Shown here piece after piece: positions 34,603 to 44,559 of a stretch of DNA of 64,000 nucleotides. Under the pieces are notes generated by a model, which saw nothing but the letters and a program-made list of their open reading frames with translations, had not been told where the DNA came from and did not search any database. The first letter of the stretch is position 1. Each line of letters starts with the position of its first letter. Origin of the DNA: Roseateles noduli. Its GTDB lineage: Bacteria; Pseudomonadota; Gammaproteobacteria; Burkholderiales; Burkholderiaceae_C. The DNA lies in NCBI GenBank assembly GCA_002205125.1, contig NIOE01000016.1:1-64000 (forward strand), written 5' to 3'. Made by a program: the position numbers and the translations under genes.

Positions 34603-35457
34603 ATGGCCAGACAGAAGAAGGGATCCTCGGGAGAGGGTCTGTTGGGATTTTTCGCGTTGCTGCCGTGGTGGGTGTGCGTGGCGCTCGCGGTCGTTGCGTA
34701 CTTCGGGCTGCATGCCGTGGCGGGATTGCCGCCGGCGAAGCCGCAAGCCGGGGCGTCGGGATCGCAGTTTCAGTCACTCGCCATGGATGCCATGGTGAGA
34801 GGGGCAGCCGGTGCCTTGCAATACGCGCTGCCGATTGCGCTGCTCGCTGCCGCGCTCATGTCGGCGTTTCAGCGGCATGTGAGAAAGAAGCTGCTGAACG
34901 CTTCGACGCAAGGCCAGGGTGCTTCCGCAGTCGATGGCATGACCTGGCACCAGTTCGAGCTGTTGATCGGTGAAGCGTTCCGGCAGAAGGGATTCACCGT
35001 AGTCGAGATTGGCGGCAGTGGACCCGATGGCGGCGTCGACCTCGTGCTGCGCAAACCGTCAACGAACGGGAACGAGACCTTCCTCGTTCAGTGCAAGCAC
35101 TGGAAGGCCTACAAGGTCGGCGTGAACGTGGTGCGGGAGCTCTACGGAGTGATGGCGGCACGCGGAGCGGCAGGTGGGTTCGTGGTGACGTCGGGTCGGT
35201 TCACGAACGAAGCCGGCGCGTTCGCGGAGGGGCGAAACATGCGGCTCATTGATGGACCTAAGTTGACCGCGCTGCTCGCGGCGACGTCGGCGCCTCAACC
35301 CGCTGCGCGGCAGCCGGCTGCGGACGTCACGATGGTGGTCTGTCCGGCCTGCTCGCAGCCGATGGTGCTGCGGAGGGCCACGCGCGGGCCGAATGCGGGA
35401 GAGGCGTTTTACGGGTGTTCGACGTATCCGGTATGCAAGGGGACGAGACCGGCTTGA
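34603..35457 (+). CDS. Membrane-anchored Mrr-like restriction endonuclease with zinc ribbon
   Basis: 284 residues. Two N-terminal membrane helices (about 15-40 and 70-88) precede an Mrr-type nuclease core: FELLIGEAFRQKGFTVVEI, Asp146 in GPDGGVDLVL and Gln163-x-Lys165 in FLVQCKHWK. The C-terminus is a topoisomerase-type four-cysteine zinc ribbon (CPACSQPM...FYGCSTYPVCKG). Mrr proteins cut modified DNA; the membrane anchor is unusual and may localise it to incoming DNA. AGGGAGAG lies upstream of the chosen ATG. First gene of the defence-type island. Confidence 0.8.
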   Translation: MARQKKGSSGEGLLGFFALLPWWVCVALAVVAYFGLHAVAGLPPAKPQAGASGSQFQSLAMDAMVRGAAGALQYALPIALLAAALMSAFQRHVRKKLLNASTQGQGASAVDGMTWHQFELLIGEAFRQKGFTVVEIGGSGPDGGVDLVLRKPSTNGNETFLVQCKHWKAYKVGVNVVRELYGVMAARGAAGGFVVTSGRFTNEAGAFAEGRNMRLIDGPKLTALLAATSAPQPAARQPAADVTMVVCPACSQPMVLRRATRGPNAGEAFYGCSTYPVCKGTRPA

Positions 35458-35537
35458 GCAGCTCGTGCGATAGCAGTAAGCGACTGACTCATTAAAGTCA
35501 TTTGAGCGCTACATTCCGCTCCAAAGGGAGCAAAGGG

Positions 35538-36491
35538 ATGTCAGAGATCAAACGGGCGTACTGGTGGGTCAACCACAAGCAGACCTTCCAGCAGGAGTTC
35601 GATGGCGGCTATCTATGGAGTCCCAAGAAGTCCGCCACGGGAGCTACGAATCGGTTCTACGACAACATGCGTCGCGCCAAGCCAGGCGACTCGGTAGTTT
35701 CATATGCCGATGGCCGCATTCGTGCTTTGGGCGAGGTCACCGACACAGCCACCACGGCTCCGAAGCCTGCAACCTTTCGGACCGTTGGATCCAATTGGTC
35801 GGATTGGGGATGGCTTCTCCCGGTTCAATGGCAGCGCGTGCGGAAGGAAGCTAGGCCAGTAGAAAAGCTACGAGACCTTCTTCCTGCCCTTCCCACGAAA
35901 TATTCTCCTCTTAACAATAAAACTGGGAAGGGAAATCAGAATGCCTATTTATCTGAGATTAACCCAGCGTTAATGGAGTTAATAGCAGAATGGACTTTGG
36001 GAACAAGCGGCGCCCCGACTGCACCTTGCGATAGTTCCCTATTATTAGAAATAGTCGAACAGAACGAATGCAAGAAGATTGAGCAAGATCTCGCACTGTC
36101 AGAATCGGAGCGACAAGTTTTGATGTTAGCCCGCAAAGGGCAAGGGGTATTCCGCGAACGGGTTTTCAGCCAGCACACAAGATGCGTGGTAAGCGGAATA
36201 AGCGATCCTCGCCTACTGCGGGCAAGTCACATAAAGCCGTGGCGACTCTGTGAGACATCTATAGAGCGGCTCGACCCCAAAAATGGATTACTTTTAGCGC
36301 CCAACCTTGACCACGTATTCGACAGGGGACTGATTTCATTTTACGACGACGGATCGCTGCTCATTTCGTCGACGTTAACGCCCAACGATTCCACGAAACT
36401 TGGTCTAGACCTATATGGCGGCGCAAAAACATCTCTCATGCCGCATTTGCCGTACATCAGATTCCACAGAGCAAACATATTCATTCCATAA
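35538..36491 (+). CDS. EVE/PUA-like plus HNH endonuclease
   Basis: 317 residues. The N-terminal part (about 1-110) looks like an EVE/PUA-type modified-base reader: AYWWVNHKQTFQQEFDGGYL and KPGDSVVSYADGRIRALGEV. The C-terminal HNH nuclease is clear: RCVVSGISDPRLLRASHIKP, then LDPKNGLLLAPNLDHVFDRG. This architecture is known in modification-dependent restriction enzymes. GC content drops sharply mid-gene and stays low through 39405, a sign of acquired DNA. ATG at 35538 has AAAGGG just upstream. Confidence 0.85.
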   Translation: MSEIKRAYWWVNHKQTFQQEFDGGYLWSPKKSATGATNRFYDNMRRAKPGDSVVSYADGRIRALGEVTDTATTAPKPATFRTVGSNWSDWGWLLPVQWQRVRKEARPVEKLRDLLPALPTKYSPLNNKTGKGNQNAYLSEINPALMELIAEWTLGTSGAPTAPCDSSLLLEIVEQNECKKIEQDLALSESERQVLMLARKGQGVFRERVFSQHTRCVVSGISDPRLLRASHIKPWRLCETSIERLDPKNGLLLAPNLDHVFDRGLISFYDDGSLLISSTLTPNDSTKLGLDLYGGAKTSLMPHLPYIRFHRANIFIP

Positions 36492-36589
36492 GCCATTGAG
36501 AAATCGACGGAATATCTTGAATATGCCCAATGATTGTATCGCAAAAACAAGCATTATCTGCTTTGTAAAATTAATAACAGAGGTCTCAT

Positions 36590-38713
36590 ATGGAACGCGT
36601 CGTCTCGTCCGACAGGCTTAAACAAGATTTTGCTGCGCGTGGGCTTATCGACCACTTAGTTCAAAATTCTGGAAAATTAGGCATTCAATCTTCCATTCTA
36701 TATTACGATTTCCCGGTATTTCGCGACTACGAGGAGGCACTATATCGACCGTCGTTGTTGTTGCTAGACAAGGAAAAAGGTATTGTACTCATTAGAATTT
36801 GCAACACCGAATTGGAAGTTGCACACGAAGACGAACTACTTGGCGAGCTTCACAGTCTTCTAAACGCAAAGCTACTTAACAGCAAGCGCCTTCGCAAATC
36901 TAGAACAACTCTCAAGGTAGATATCCACTCCTTGCTATATTTACCGCCGGGAGCTTCAGCAGATGAGATGGATACAGAAAATCAGGTAATCTCATCGTAT
37001 GAAAGTTTAAACGCGACGCTCGACGACATATCCTCGTCATCGTGCGATGACCAAGATCTTGCCGAAATTCGTTCGGTTATTGAGGGTTTGAAGGCCTTAT
37101 CGAAGAGTGGAAATCGAGAGATCTCCGAACGCGACTTAAAGCCCAGCGCGCTCATCATTCGCAAGTTGGAAGATGAGATTGCGAATTTCGACGCACATCA
37201 GCGGCGGGCGGCCCTCACGGTAGCTGTGGGCCCGCAACGAATTCGAGGGCTGGCAGGATCCGGCAAAACAGTTGTCCTGGCGTGGAAAGCAGCGCACCTC
37301 CATCTAATCAATCCCGAAGCCAAGGTTCTATTTACCTTCTACACGAAAAGTTTATACGAGACAGTTCGTAGACAAATTACGCGCTTTTATCGACATTTCA
37401 AGGACTCCGACCCCAACTGGGAGAATCTTCATATTCTCCACGCATGGGGTGGACGAAGGGAGGCGGGGGTGTACTACAACGCCGCCATAGAAAACAGCGT
37501 CGCACCAAAATCTTGGGGTGAAGTCCAGCGAATGGCCAATCCATTTCGCATGATTTGCAAAGCGCTAAACGATACGACGAAAGTCAAACCGAAGTATGAC
37601 GTCGTCTTGGTGGACGAAGCTCAGGATATGCCTGAGACATTCTTTGAACTACTGTTTCACCTAACTCGTGGGCAGCGAGACGAAAAATCAATTATTTGGG
37701 CTTACGACGAGCTGCAATCCATCTTCGAGCCGCGAATGAGAACTCCGGTAGAGCTGTTCGGACATGACGAAGATGGCCAACCAAGAATTGATTTGGATCG
37801 TTCTGCCCAGCGGGCCGGTCTGCGCGACTACTTCAGCAATGATCTAGTCTTATACAAATGCTATCGAAATCCGCTTGACGTTCTGGTTACAAGCCACGCG
37901 ATTGGCCTTGGCATTTACGGCCCAAACATTGTGCAAATGCTGCAGAATCGAGCGCACTGGGAAGACGTCGGCTACGAGGTAAAAGAGGGCGATTTCATAG
38001 CGGGATCCAACACCGTAATCGAGCGCCCTCAGAGCAATAGTCCTCTCGCAATACGCCAATATCAACAAAAAGCCGATTTGATACAGCTCTATCGCGCGGA
38101 GTCTCTAACTGATGAGGCCTCCTGGATAGTGAAAAAAATCATTGCAGCCCTAGACGATGGTGTAAAGCCTGACGAAATTCTGGTCATATGCTTAGACGAC
38201 AGAAACGCCAAAAATTATTTTTCTGAAATCACAACGCAATTAGCCGGTCTAGGCGTGGCATCTCACGATTTGCTCGCAAATCCGATTGCCTCTTCGAATT
38301 TCTCAGTTGAAGGACGAGTCACGCTCAGTTCCGTCCACAAAGCAAAAGGCAACGAAGCGTCATTGGTCTTTGCCGCGGGGGTCGATGCTATTGCACACGA
38401 ACGCACGAGCAGAAGGGGTCGGAATAAACTCTTCACTGCATTCACGCGAACGAAGTGTTGGTTGTGCGTTAGCGGCTTCGAAGGCCTCGGAGCGCCGCTT
38501 TTCGATGAGCTAGATCGCGCTATTGAGAATTCGCCGGAGCTGAGATTTGCATGGCCGGACTTAGCCCAAGTCGACATGCTGCAACGCGACATTAGTAGGC
38601 GTGAAGATATCGCAAAGAGATATCAGAAGGATTATTTGAAGAGAATGGCCGAACTCGGCTATAGCGAGGAAGATGCGCTTGCTGAGCTCGAAGTTCCGGA
38701 GAAGCCGCTATGA
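36590..38713 (+). CDS. Superfamily-1 (UvrD/Rep-like) helicase of a defence pair
   Basis: 707 residues, low GC. Residues 1-115 may be a nuclease-like domain (ILYYDFPVFRDYEEALYRPS and LLLDKEKGIVLIRI); this is uncertain. The helicase has Walker A GLAGSGKT at 220-227, Walker B VLVDEAQD, a motif IV/V region VHKAKGNEASLVF, and a final LFTAFTRTKCWL block. AGAGG precedes the ATG. The stop overlaps the next gene by 4 bp, so the two are made together. Nearest analogues are helicase-nuclease anti-phage proteins; the function here is inferred from neighbours. Confidence 0.8.
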   Translation: MERVVSSDRLKQDFAARGLIDHLVQNSGKLGIQSSILYYDFPVFRDYEEALYRPSLLLLDKEKGIVLIRICNTELEVAHEDELLGELHSLLNAKLLNSKRLRKSRTTLKVDIHSLLYLPPGASADEMDTENQVISSYESLNATLDDISSSSCDDQDLAEIRSVIEGLKALSKSGNREISERDLKPSALIIRKLEDEIANFDAHQRRAALTVAVGPQRIRGLAGSGKTVVLAWKAAHLHLINPEAKVLFTFYTKSLYETVRRQITRFYRHFKDSDPNWENLHILHAWGGRREAGVYYNAAIENSVAPKSWGEVQRMANPFRMICKALNDTTKVKPKYDVVLVDEAQDMPETFFELLFHLTRGQRDEKSIIWAYDELQSIFEPRMRTPVELFGHDEDGQPRIDLDRSAQRAGLRDYFSNDLVLYKCYRNPLDVLVTSHAIGLGIYGPNIVQMLQNRAHWEDVGYEVKEGDFIAGSNTVIERPQSNSPLAIRQYQQKADLIQLYRAESLTDEASWIVKKIIAALDDGVKPDEILVICLDDRNAKNYFSEITTQLAGLGVASHDLLANPIASSNFSVEGRVTLSSVHKAKGNEASLVFAAGVDAIAHERTSRRGRNKLFTAFTRTKCWLCVSGFEGLGAPLFDELDRAIENSPELRFAWPDLAQVDMLQRDISRREDIAKRYQKDYLKRMAELGYSEEDALAELEVPEKPL

Positions 38714-39405
38714 ACGAAATGAACTTCAACAGGTCCATTAAGCAGGCCGCAGAACTATTCGGGGAACTTGGCCTACTTCGTTCGTTTCAAGTTCCCAAAT
38801 CACTTCCGACAAATCGCGCTTTCAACGAAGTCGCGTTGGACACCGAGAGGCCATATCAAGATGTTTACTTTACCGGCCTCCGAGAGAATCATCTTAACTT
38901 TATCCTCCACGACTTAACTTTCTTTCAGTTTAGCCGCGATTCAGAGGTCGAAGCACGCTACGCGTTCTACCCCTCTCCATTCTCCGAGAAGGCGCTTGCG
39001 CTGTTAAAGAATTTTTTGCGCGTTCGAGATGAAGGAAACCTCGAAGAGGAGCCATTCCTTCATGCGGTCGAGTCCCTGAAAATCAACAATCGCCGCCCGG
39101 TTCTTCGTTACGAATACAGTGATTCTCAATACAAACGCGTAAAACACCCGGTATCTCACTTACACATTGGGACGTACGGTGAGGATCGATGGTGCTTTGA
39201 GAAATTTCTGTCACCCTACGCTTTCAGCCTTCAAATCGCCAAGATGTACTTCGGCGACCACTGGGAGGCGCTAACTTCGGGAGACAGCGAAGAAGCACGA
39301 GAGAACCAATTCGATGGCTACCTGATCAATGAGAAAGCAGCGTGTGCTATTGCGCCAAGAGAGAAGTTTTGCGATATCGAAAGGCAGCACTTCTTCATCA
39401 AGTAA
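38710..39405 (+). CDS. Unknown protein coupled to helicase (DUF2290-like)
   Basis: 231 residues, soluble, low GC, with no catalytic motif I can identify. Its length and general look (N-terminal helix, LNFILHDLTFFQFSR, HLHIGTY, a C-terminal HFFIK) recall DUF2290 proteins, but this is from memory and tentative. ATGA overlap with the helicase gene indicates a two-gene unit. About 150 bp of AT-rich sequence with no gene follows, before the tRNA. Confidence 0.6.
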   Translation: MNEMNFNRSIKQAAELFGELGLLRSFQVPKSLPTNRAFNEVALDTERPYQDVYFTGLRENHLNFILHDLTFFQFSRDSEVEARYAFYPSPFSEKALALLKNFLRVRDEGNLEEEPFLHAVESLKINNRRPVLRYEYSDSQYKRVKHPVSHLHIGTYGEDRWCFEKFLSPYAFSLQIAKMYFGDHWEALTSGDSEEARENQFDGYLINEKAACAIAPREKFCDIERQHFFIK

Positions 39406-39553
39406 TCGATCTTCAGCCTTGATTAATTGATCGTTCCGGCTATTTCTGCCACGATCCCATCGTTGGCTGTTTTGCCAATGAGAACGTTGCAGCTTCGAGA
39501 CCTCAAGTAGAGGTTGGGAACCAAACGGCGGAGCGCAGTGCCCGAGAAAATTC

Positions 39554-39630
39554 TGGTAGGCCGTACAGGACTTGAACCTGTGACCAAAGGATTATGAGTC
39601 CTCTGCTCTAACCAACTGAGCTAACGGCCC
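39554..39630 (-). tRNA. tRNA-Ile2 (CAU anticodon, lysidine-modified)
   Basis: 77 nt including an encoded CCA. The acceptor begins GGGCCGT and pairs with ACGGCCT; TTAGCTCAG is the D-arm start, CTCATAA the anticodon loop and GGTTCAAGT the T loop. CAU reads methionine unless C34 is modified. The C4-G69 and C5-G68 acceptor pairs match TilS recognition, favouring tRNA-Ile2 over elongator Met. Its 3' end faces the low-GC island. Confidence 0.85.
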
Positions 39631-39730
39631 CCGGGGGTAATCGCATATACGAACCCTGGCGGGTTCGTTGGTTCCGGCGTTGCACCGGAGGGGCGGATTG
39701 TAAGCACGCTTGCGGCCTCCGCCGCCCGGC

Positions 39731-40777
39731 TCACTTCTGCGACAACGCGTTGCTCACCATCCTCGACGTGATGTCGACGATCTCGATCATGCGGTCGTAG
39801 GCCATCCGGGTCGGCCCGATGACGCCCAGCGTCCCGACCACCTCCCCGTCCACCTCGTACGGCGCGGACACGATGGACAGCTCCTCCACCGGCACCACAT
39901 GGCTCTCCCCGCCGATGTAGATCCGCACGCCCTCCGCCCGCTCCGACACATCCAGCAGCCGCATCAGCTGCGTCTTCTGCTCGAACATGTCGAACATCCG
40001 CCTCAGGCTCCCCAGGTCGTGGCTGAAGTCCTGCACCGTCAGCAGGTTCCTCTCCCCGGAGATGATCATCGGCTCGTGCTCCGTCACCCCCTGCTGCCCG
40101 ACGTCCACCGCCGCGCTCATCAGCTTGGCGATCTCCCCGCGCAGCTGATCCACCTCCGACCTCAACCGGTCCCGCACCACATCCAGGCTCAGCCCCGAGT
40201 AGTGCGCGTTCAGCCGGTTGCTCGCCTCCACCAGATCCGCCTGGGTCAGGTCTTGCGCCGTGAACACCAGCCGGTTCTGCACATCCCCATCCGGCGACAC
40301 CATGATCACCAGCACCCGCCGGTCCCCCAGCTTCAGGAACTCGATGTGGTGGAACACCGCCGTCTTCCGCGGCGACGTCACCACCCCCACGAAACTCGAC
40401 AGGCTGCTCAGCAGATGCGCCGCGCTCGCAATCACCTTCTGCGGTTGATCCGGCAACAACTGGCTCTCGAACGAGCCCGAACCCTCCCGGGCCAGCCCCG
40501 CGCCCTCCCGGGACATCCCCGGCTTGGCCGTCAGCAAGGTGTCCACGAACAGCCGGTACCCCCGCGCCGTCGGAATCCGCCCCGCGCTGGTGTGCGGACT
40601 GGCGATCAGCCCCAGCTCCTCCAGGTCCGCCATCACGTTGCGGATCGTCGCCGGACTCAGCTCCAGCCCCGACGCCTTCGACAAGGTGCGCGAGCCCACC
40701 GGCTGGCCGTCGGCGATGTACCGTTCCACCAGAGCCTTCAGCAGTGTCTTCGCGCGATCGTCGAGCATGTTTTTCAT
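39731..40777 (-). CDS. hrcA: Heat-inducible transcription repressor HrcA
   Basis: 348 residues. The N-terminal winged helix ([20 protein letters not shown], then [20 protein letters not shown]) and [18 protein letters not shown] are diagnostic of HrcA, followed by the GAF-like central domain and the C-terminal [17 protein letters not shown] signature. It represses chaperone genes through the CIRCE element. It diverges from nadK with 72 bp between starts, a common betaproteobacterial arrangement. Confidence 0.96.
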   Translation of the reverse strand: MKNMLDDRAKTLLKALVERYIADGQPVGSRTLSKASGLELSPATIRNVMADLEELGLIASPHTSAGRIPTARGYRLFVDTLLTAKPGMSREGAGLAREGSGSFESQLLPDQPQKVIASAAHLLSSLSSFVGVVTSPRKTAVFHHIEFLKLGDRRVLVIMVSPDGDVQNRLVFTAQDLTQADLVEASNRLNAHYSGLSLDVVRDRLRSEVDQLRGEIAKLMSAAVDVGQQGVTEHEPMIISGERNLLTVQDFSHDLGSLRRMFDMFEQKTQLMRLLDVSERAEGVRIYIGGESHVVPVEELSIVSAPYEVDGEVVGTLGVIGPTRMAYDRMIEIVDITSRMVSNALSQK

Positions 40778-40849
40778 TCTAAAGAACCCGGCGCCGCCAC
40801 GCCCCGCGCACCCCCGGTCCCAGCACATCGCTGTGGTGTAATTCCCGCC

Positions 40850-41725
40850 ATGTCCAAGCGCTTCCGCCACGTGGCCATCGTCGGAAAACCCCAGTCCCGG
40901 GGCATCCGGCCCATCCTGGAAGAGATTGCCGATTTTGTCGCCTCCCAGGGATTGGATGTTTCCCTTGAACAGGAAACCGCCGACAGCACCGGCATCACCG
41001 CCCTCCCCGGCCTCTCCCATGCCGAACTCGGCGCCCAGTGCGACCTCGCCATCGTCGTCGGCGGCGACGGCACCATGCTCGGCTTCGCCCGCCAGGTCGC
41101 CCGCTACAACCTCCCCCTCGTCGGCATCAACCAGGGACGCCTCGGCTTCATCACCGACATCTCCGCCGACCAGTTCAAGGAATCCCTCGCCCCCATCCTC
41201 GCCGGCGACTTCGAGATCGAGCACCGCTCCCTCCTCGAAGGCGCCGTGATCCGCGACGGCGAACAGATCTTCTCCGGCGTGGCGCTGAACGACGTCGTCG
41301 TCTCCCGCGGCGCCACCGCCGCCATGGTCGAGCTGCGCGTCGACGTCGGCGACGAGTTCGTCGCCAACATGCGCGCCGACGGCGTCATCGTCGGCACCCC
41401 CACCGGCTCCACCGCCTACGCCCTATCCGCCGGCGGCCCCATCCTCCACCCCGGCATCGCCGGCTGGGTCCTGCTGCCCATCGCCTCCCACGCCCTCTCC
41501 AACCGCCCCATCGTGCTGCCCGACAACGGCGAGGTCCGCCTCACCATCGTCGCCGGCCGCGACGCGTCGGTGAACTTCGACATGCAATCCCTCGCCTCCC
41601 TGCTCCACGGCGACTGCATCACCGTGCGCCGCTCCCAGCACCGCGCCCCCTTCCTCCACCCCAGCGGCTGGTCCTACTACGCCACCCTGCGCCGCAAGCT
41701 CCGCTGGAACGAGGGCAACACCTGA
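40850..41725 (+). CDS. nadK: NAD kinase
   Basis: 291 residues, cytoplasmic, phosphorylates NAD to NADP. It contains the catalytic/ATP motif [23 protein letters not shown], and the NAD-binding block [20 protein letters not shown]. Its stop overlaps the recN start by one base (TGATG), and recN is coupled to rapZ, so nadK-recN-rapZ form one operon. Confidence 0.97.
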   Translation: MSKRFRHVAIVGKPQSRGIRPILEEIADFVASQGLDVSLEQETADSTGITALPGLSHAELGAQCDLAIVVGGDGTMLGFARQVARYNLPLVGINQGRLGFITDISADQFKESLAPILAGDFEIEHRSLLEGAVIRDGEQIFSGVALNDVVVSRGATAAMVELRVDVGDEFVANMRADGVIVGTPTGSTAYALSAGGPILHPGIAGWVLLPIASHALSNRPIVLPDNGEVRLTIVAGRDASVNFDMQSLASLLHGDCITVRRSQHRAPFLHPSGWSYYATLRRKLRWNEGNT

Positions 41726-43494
41726 TGCTGCGCCGCCTCGAACTCAAGGACTTCGTCATCGTCCCGGCGCTCGAACTCGACTTCGCTGCCGGGTTCTCCG
41801 CCCTCACCGGTGAAACCGGCGCCGGCAAGTCCATCCTCATCGACGCCCTCCAGCTCGCCCTCGGCTCCCGCGGCGACGCCGCCGTCGTCCGCGAAGGCGC
41901 CTCCCGCGCCGAGATCTCCGCCGAATTCGACCGCCCCGCCCTCCTCGCCCCCTGGCTCGAGGAAGCCGGCTTCGACACCGGCGTCAACGGTTCCGAGGAG
42001 TCGCTCCTCCTGCGCCGCGTCATCGACGCCCAAGGCAAGAGCCGCGCGTGGATCAACGGCGGCACCGCCACCGTCGCCCAGTTGCGCGAGCTGGCCGAAC
42101 ACCTGCTCGACATCCACGGCCAGCACGCCTGGCAAGGCCTGACCCGCCCGGTCAGCGTGCGCGCGCTGCTCGACGACTTCGCCCAGATCGACGGCAAGCC
42201 CATGGCCGCCGCCTTCTCCGACTGGCGCCAGGCCACCGAGGCGCTCGCCGCCGCGCAATCGAAGCAGGCCGACCTCGCCCGCGAACATGAGCGCCTGAGC
42301 TGGCAGATCGGCGAGCTCGGCCGCCTCGCGCCCGGTGCCGATGAGTGGGAGGAACTGAACGCCGAGCATCAGCGGCTGTCGCACGCGCAGTCGCTGATGG
42401 ACGCCGCCCGCGGCGCGCTCGAACGCATCGCCGAGGCCGAGATCAACGCCGAGTCGCTCACCGACGAGGCGCTCTCCGCGCTCCAGGACGTGCTCGGCTA
42501 CGACGCCGGCCTGCAGGACACCGTCACCGCGCTGCTCGGCGCGCAGGCGCAGCTGCAGGACGCGGCGCACAGCCTCGGGTCCTACCTCAACGCCGCCGAC
42601 CTCGATCCCGACCGGCTGCAGCAGCTCGACGAACGCGTGTCCGCCTGGGTCACGCTCGCGCGCCGCTACCGCCGTCAGCCGGCGGAGATGGCCGCGCTGC
42701 TGGTCGAATGGAAGGCGGAGCTCGCGCAGCTCGACGCCGCCACCGACCTCGACGCGCTGCAGGCCAGGCAGGCCGCCGCGCTGAAGCGTTACCAGAAGGA
42801 AGCCAAGACCGTCAGCACCGCGCGCGCCAAGGCGGCGCCGACGCTGTCCGACGCCGTTTCTCAGGCGATGCAGCAGCTGGGCATGTCCGGCGGCCGCTTC
42901 GAGGTCGCGCTGCTGCCGCAGGACGAGCCGCAGAGCTTCGGCCTGGAATCCGCCGAGTTCCTCGTCGCCGGCCACGCGGGCTCCACGCCGCGGCCGCTGG
43001 CCAAGGTGGCGTCCGGCGGCGAGCTCTCGCGCATCGCGCTGGCCATCGCCGTCACCACCAGCCAGCAGAACAGCGGCGCAGGCACCTTGATCTTCGACGA
43101 GATCGACGCCGGCGTCGGCGGCGCCGTCGCGGAGACCGTCGGCCGGCTGATGAAGCAGCTCGGCCAGCGCGCGCAGGTCCTCGCCGTCACCCACCTGCCG
43201 CAGGTCGCCGCCTGCGCGGATCACCACTTCCTCGTCGCCAAGGCGCTCAAGGACGGCAAGACCAACTCCGACGTCCGCCCCATCGCCGGCGAGGCCCGCA
43301 CCGCCGAGATCGCCCGCATGCTGGGCGGCGAACGGCTGTCGTCCACCTCCCTCGCCCATGCGCAGGAAATGCTGGAGCTGTCCGCCAAGGGCGCACCGGT
43401 CGCGCCGTCGTCCAAGGCCACATCCAGCGCTTCATCCAGCGCTTCCTCCAGCGCCTCCTCCAACACAGCGTCCAACAGAAAGGTGAAGCCGTGA
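41725..43494 (+). CDS. recN: DNA repair ATPase RecN
   Basis: 589 residues, an SMC-like ATPase for double-strand-break repair. Walker A is ALTGETGAGKSILIDAL; coiled-coil arms fill the middle; the C-terminal VASGGELSRIALAIAV signature and IFDEIDAGVGG Walker B follow. About 30 extra residues at the end (SSASSSASSSASSNTAS) are encoded by four 12-bp repeats of TCCAGCGCTTCA type (43423-43470). The tail appears to be a slippage-born extension. Confidence 0.96.
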   Translation: MLRRLELKDFVIVPALELDFAAGFSALTGETGAGKSILIDALQLALGSRGDAAVVREGASRAEISAEFDRPALLAPWLEEAGFDTGVNGSEESLLLRRVIDAQGKSRAWINGGTATVAQLRELAEHLLDIHGQHAWQGLTRPVSVRALLDDFAQIDGKPMAAAFSDWRQATEALAAAQSKQADLAREHERLSWQIGELGRLAPGADEWEELNAEHQRLSHAQSLMDAARGALERIAEAEINAESLTDEALSALQDVLGYDAGLQDTVTALLGAQAQLQDAAHSLGSYLNAADLDPDRLQQLDERVSAWVTLARRYRRQPAEMAALLVEWKAELAQLDAATDLDALQARQAAALKRYQKEAKTVSTARAKAAPTLSDAVSQAMQQLGMSGGRFEVALLPQDEPQSFGLESAEFLVAGHAGSTPRPLAKVASGGELSRIALAIAVTTSQQNSGAGTLIFDEIDAGVGGAVAETVGRLMKQLGQRAQVLAVTHLPQVAACADHHFLVAKALKDGKTNSDVRPIAGEARTAEIARMLGGERLSSTSLAHAQEMLELSAKGAPVAPSSKATSSASSSASSSASSNTASNRKVKP

Positions 43495-44417
43495 GCGCTC
43501 CCCACACCGCTCCGGTTCCCCCGACCCAGGCCACGCCCTCCCTCACCTCCCCGCGCGGCGAGGTCGTCATCGTCACCGGCATGTCCGGCGGCGGGAAATC
43601 GATCGCGATGCATGCGCTCGAGGACGCGGGCTTCTTCTGCGTCGACAACCTGCCGCCCGAGCTGCTGCCGCAGTTCCTCGACCTCGAACGCCAGCGCGGC
43701 TGGCGCCGGGTCGCGATCGCGGTGGACGTGCGCAGCGCCGGCTCGCTGCCGCAGCTGCTGCTGCACATCAAGGAAATGCGCCAGGAAGGCGTCACCCTGC
43801 GCGCCATCTTCCTGGACGCCGACGACGACACGCTGCTGCGCCGCTTCTCCGAGACCCGCCGCCCGCATCCGCTGCGCGTGGGCAACAACGAGGCGGACAC
43901 GCACCGCGCGCTGCAGGAAGCGATCGCGCTCGAACGCGAGCTGCTCACGCCGCTGCGCATGGAGTCCACCGTCATCGACAGCAGCCAGCTGCGACCCGCG
44001 CAGCTGCGCCACTGGCTGCGCGATCTGGTGCATGTCAGCGGCTCCTCGCTGACGCTGGTGTTCGAGTCCTTCGCGTTCAAGCACGGCGTGCCCAGCGACG
44101 CGGACTTCGTCTTCGACGTCCGCGTGCTGCCCAACCCGTATTACGACCGCGAACTGCGCCCGCTCACCGGCCGCGACGAGCCGGTCGCGGCCTACCTCGA
44201 AGGCCAGCCCGAGGTGCGGCTGATGCTCAGCCAGATCGGCGCCTTCATCGCGCAGTGGCTGCCGAACTTCGCGCAGGACCAGCGCAGCTACCTCACCGTC
44301 GCCATCGGCTGCACCGGCGGGCAGCACCGCTCGGTCTACCTCGTCGAGACGCTGGCCAGGCAGTTCGCCTTCCATGGCCAGGTGCTGAAGCGGCACCGGG
44401 AACTCGACGCGCGCTGA
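43491..44417 (+). CDS. rapZ: RNase adapter protein RapZ
   Basis: 308 residues. The P-loop is VTGMSGGGKSIAMHALEDAG, followed by FFCVDNLPPELLPQFL, FSETRRPHPL and the C-terminal GCTGGQHRSVYLVE, all diagnostic of RapZ/YvcJ. In known cases it directs RNase E to GlmZ and binds glucosamine-6-phosphate. GTG at 43491 overlaps the recN stop (GTGA). Confidence 0.96.
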   Translation: MSAPHTAPVPPTQATPSLTSPRGEVVIVTGMSGGGKSIAMHALEDAGFFCVDNLPPELLPQFLDLERQRGWRRVAIAVDVRSAGSLPQLLLHIKEMRQEGVTLRAIFLDADDDTLLRRFSETRRPHPLRVGNNEADTHRALQEAIALERELLTPLRMESTVIDSSQLRPAQLRHWLRDLVHVSGSSLTLVFESFAFKHGVPSDADFVFDVRVLPNPYYDRELRPLTGRDEPVAAYLEGQPEVRLMLSQIGAFIAQWLPNFAQDQRSYLTVAIGCTGGQHRSVYLVETLARQFAFHGQVLKRHRELDAR

Positions 44418-44559
44418 GGTCCTCGGCGGCAACGTCCGCCGGCCGTCCGGCCAACAGCGTCGACGCCCCGCCACCGCCTGCGCCGGACAACCGGTTTTCA
44501 TGCGCCGGGTTGCGGTCACGCGCGCACTGAGCGGTCTCCCTCCAACGAGATCGCTTCTC

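Noticed and set aside
34480-35540. Left att site matching the tRNA-Ile2 3' end
   Set aside because: No copy of the tRNA 3' sequence was found in this stretch.
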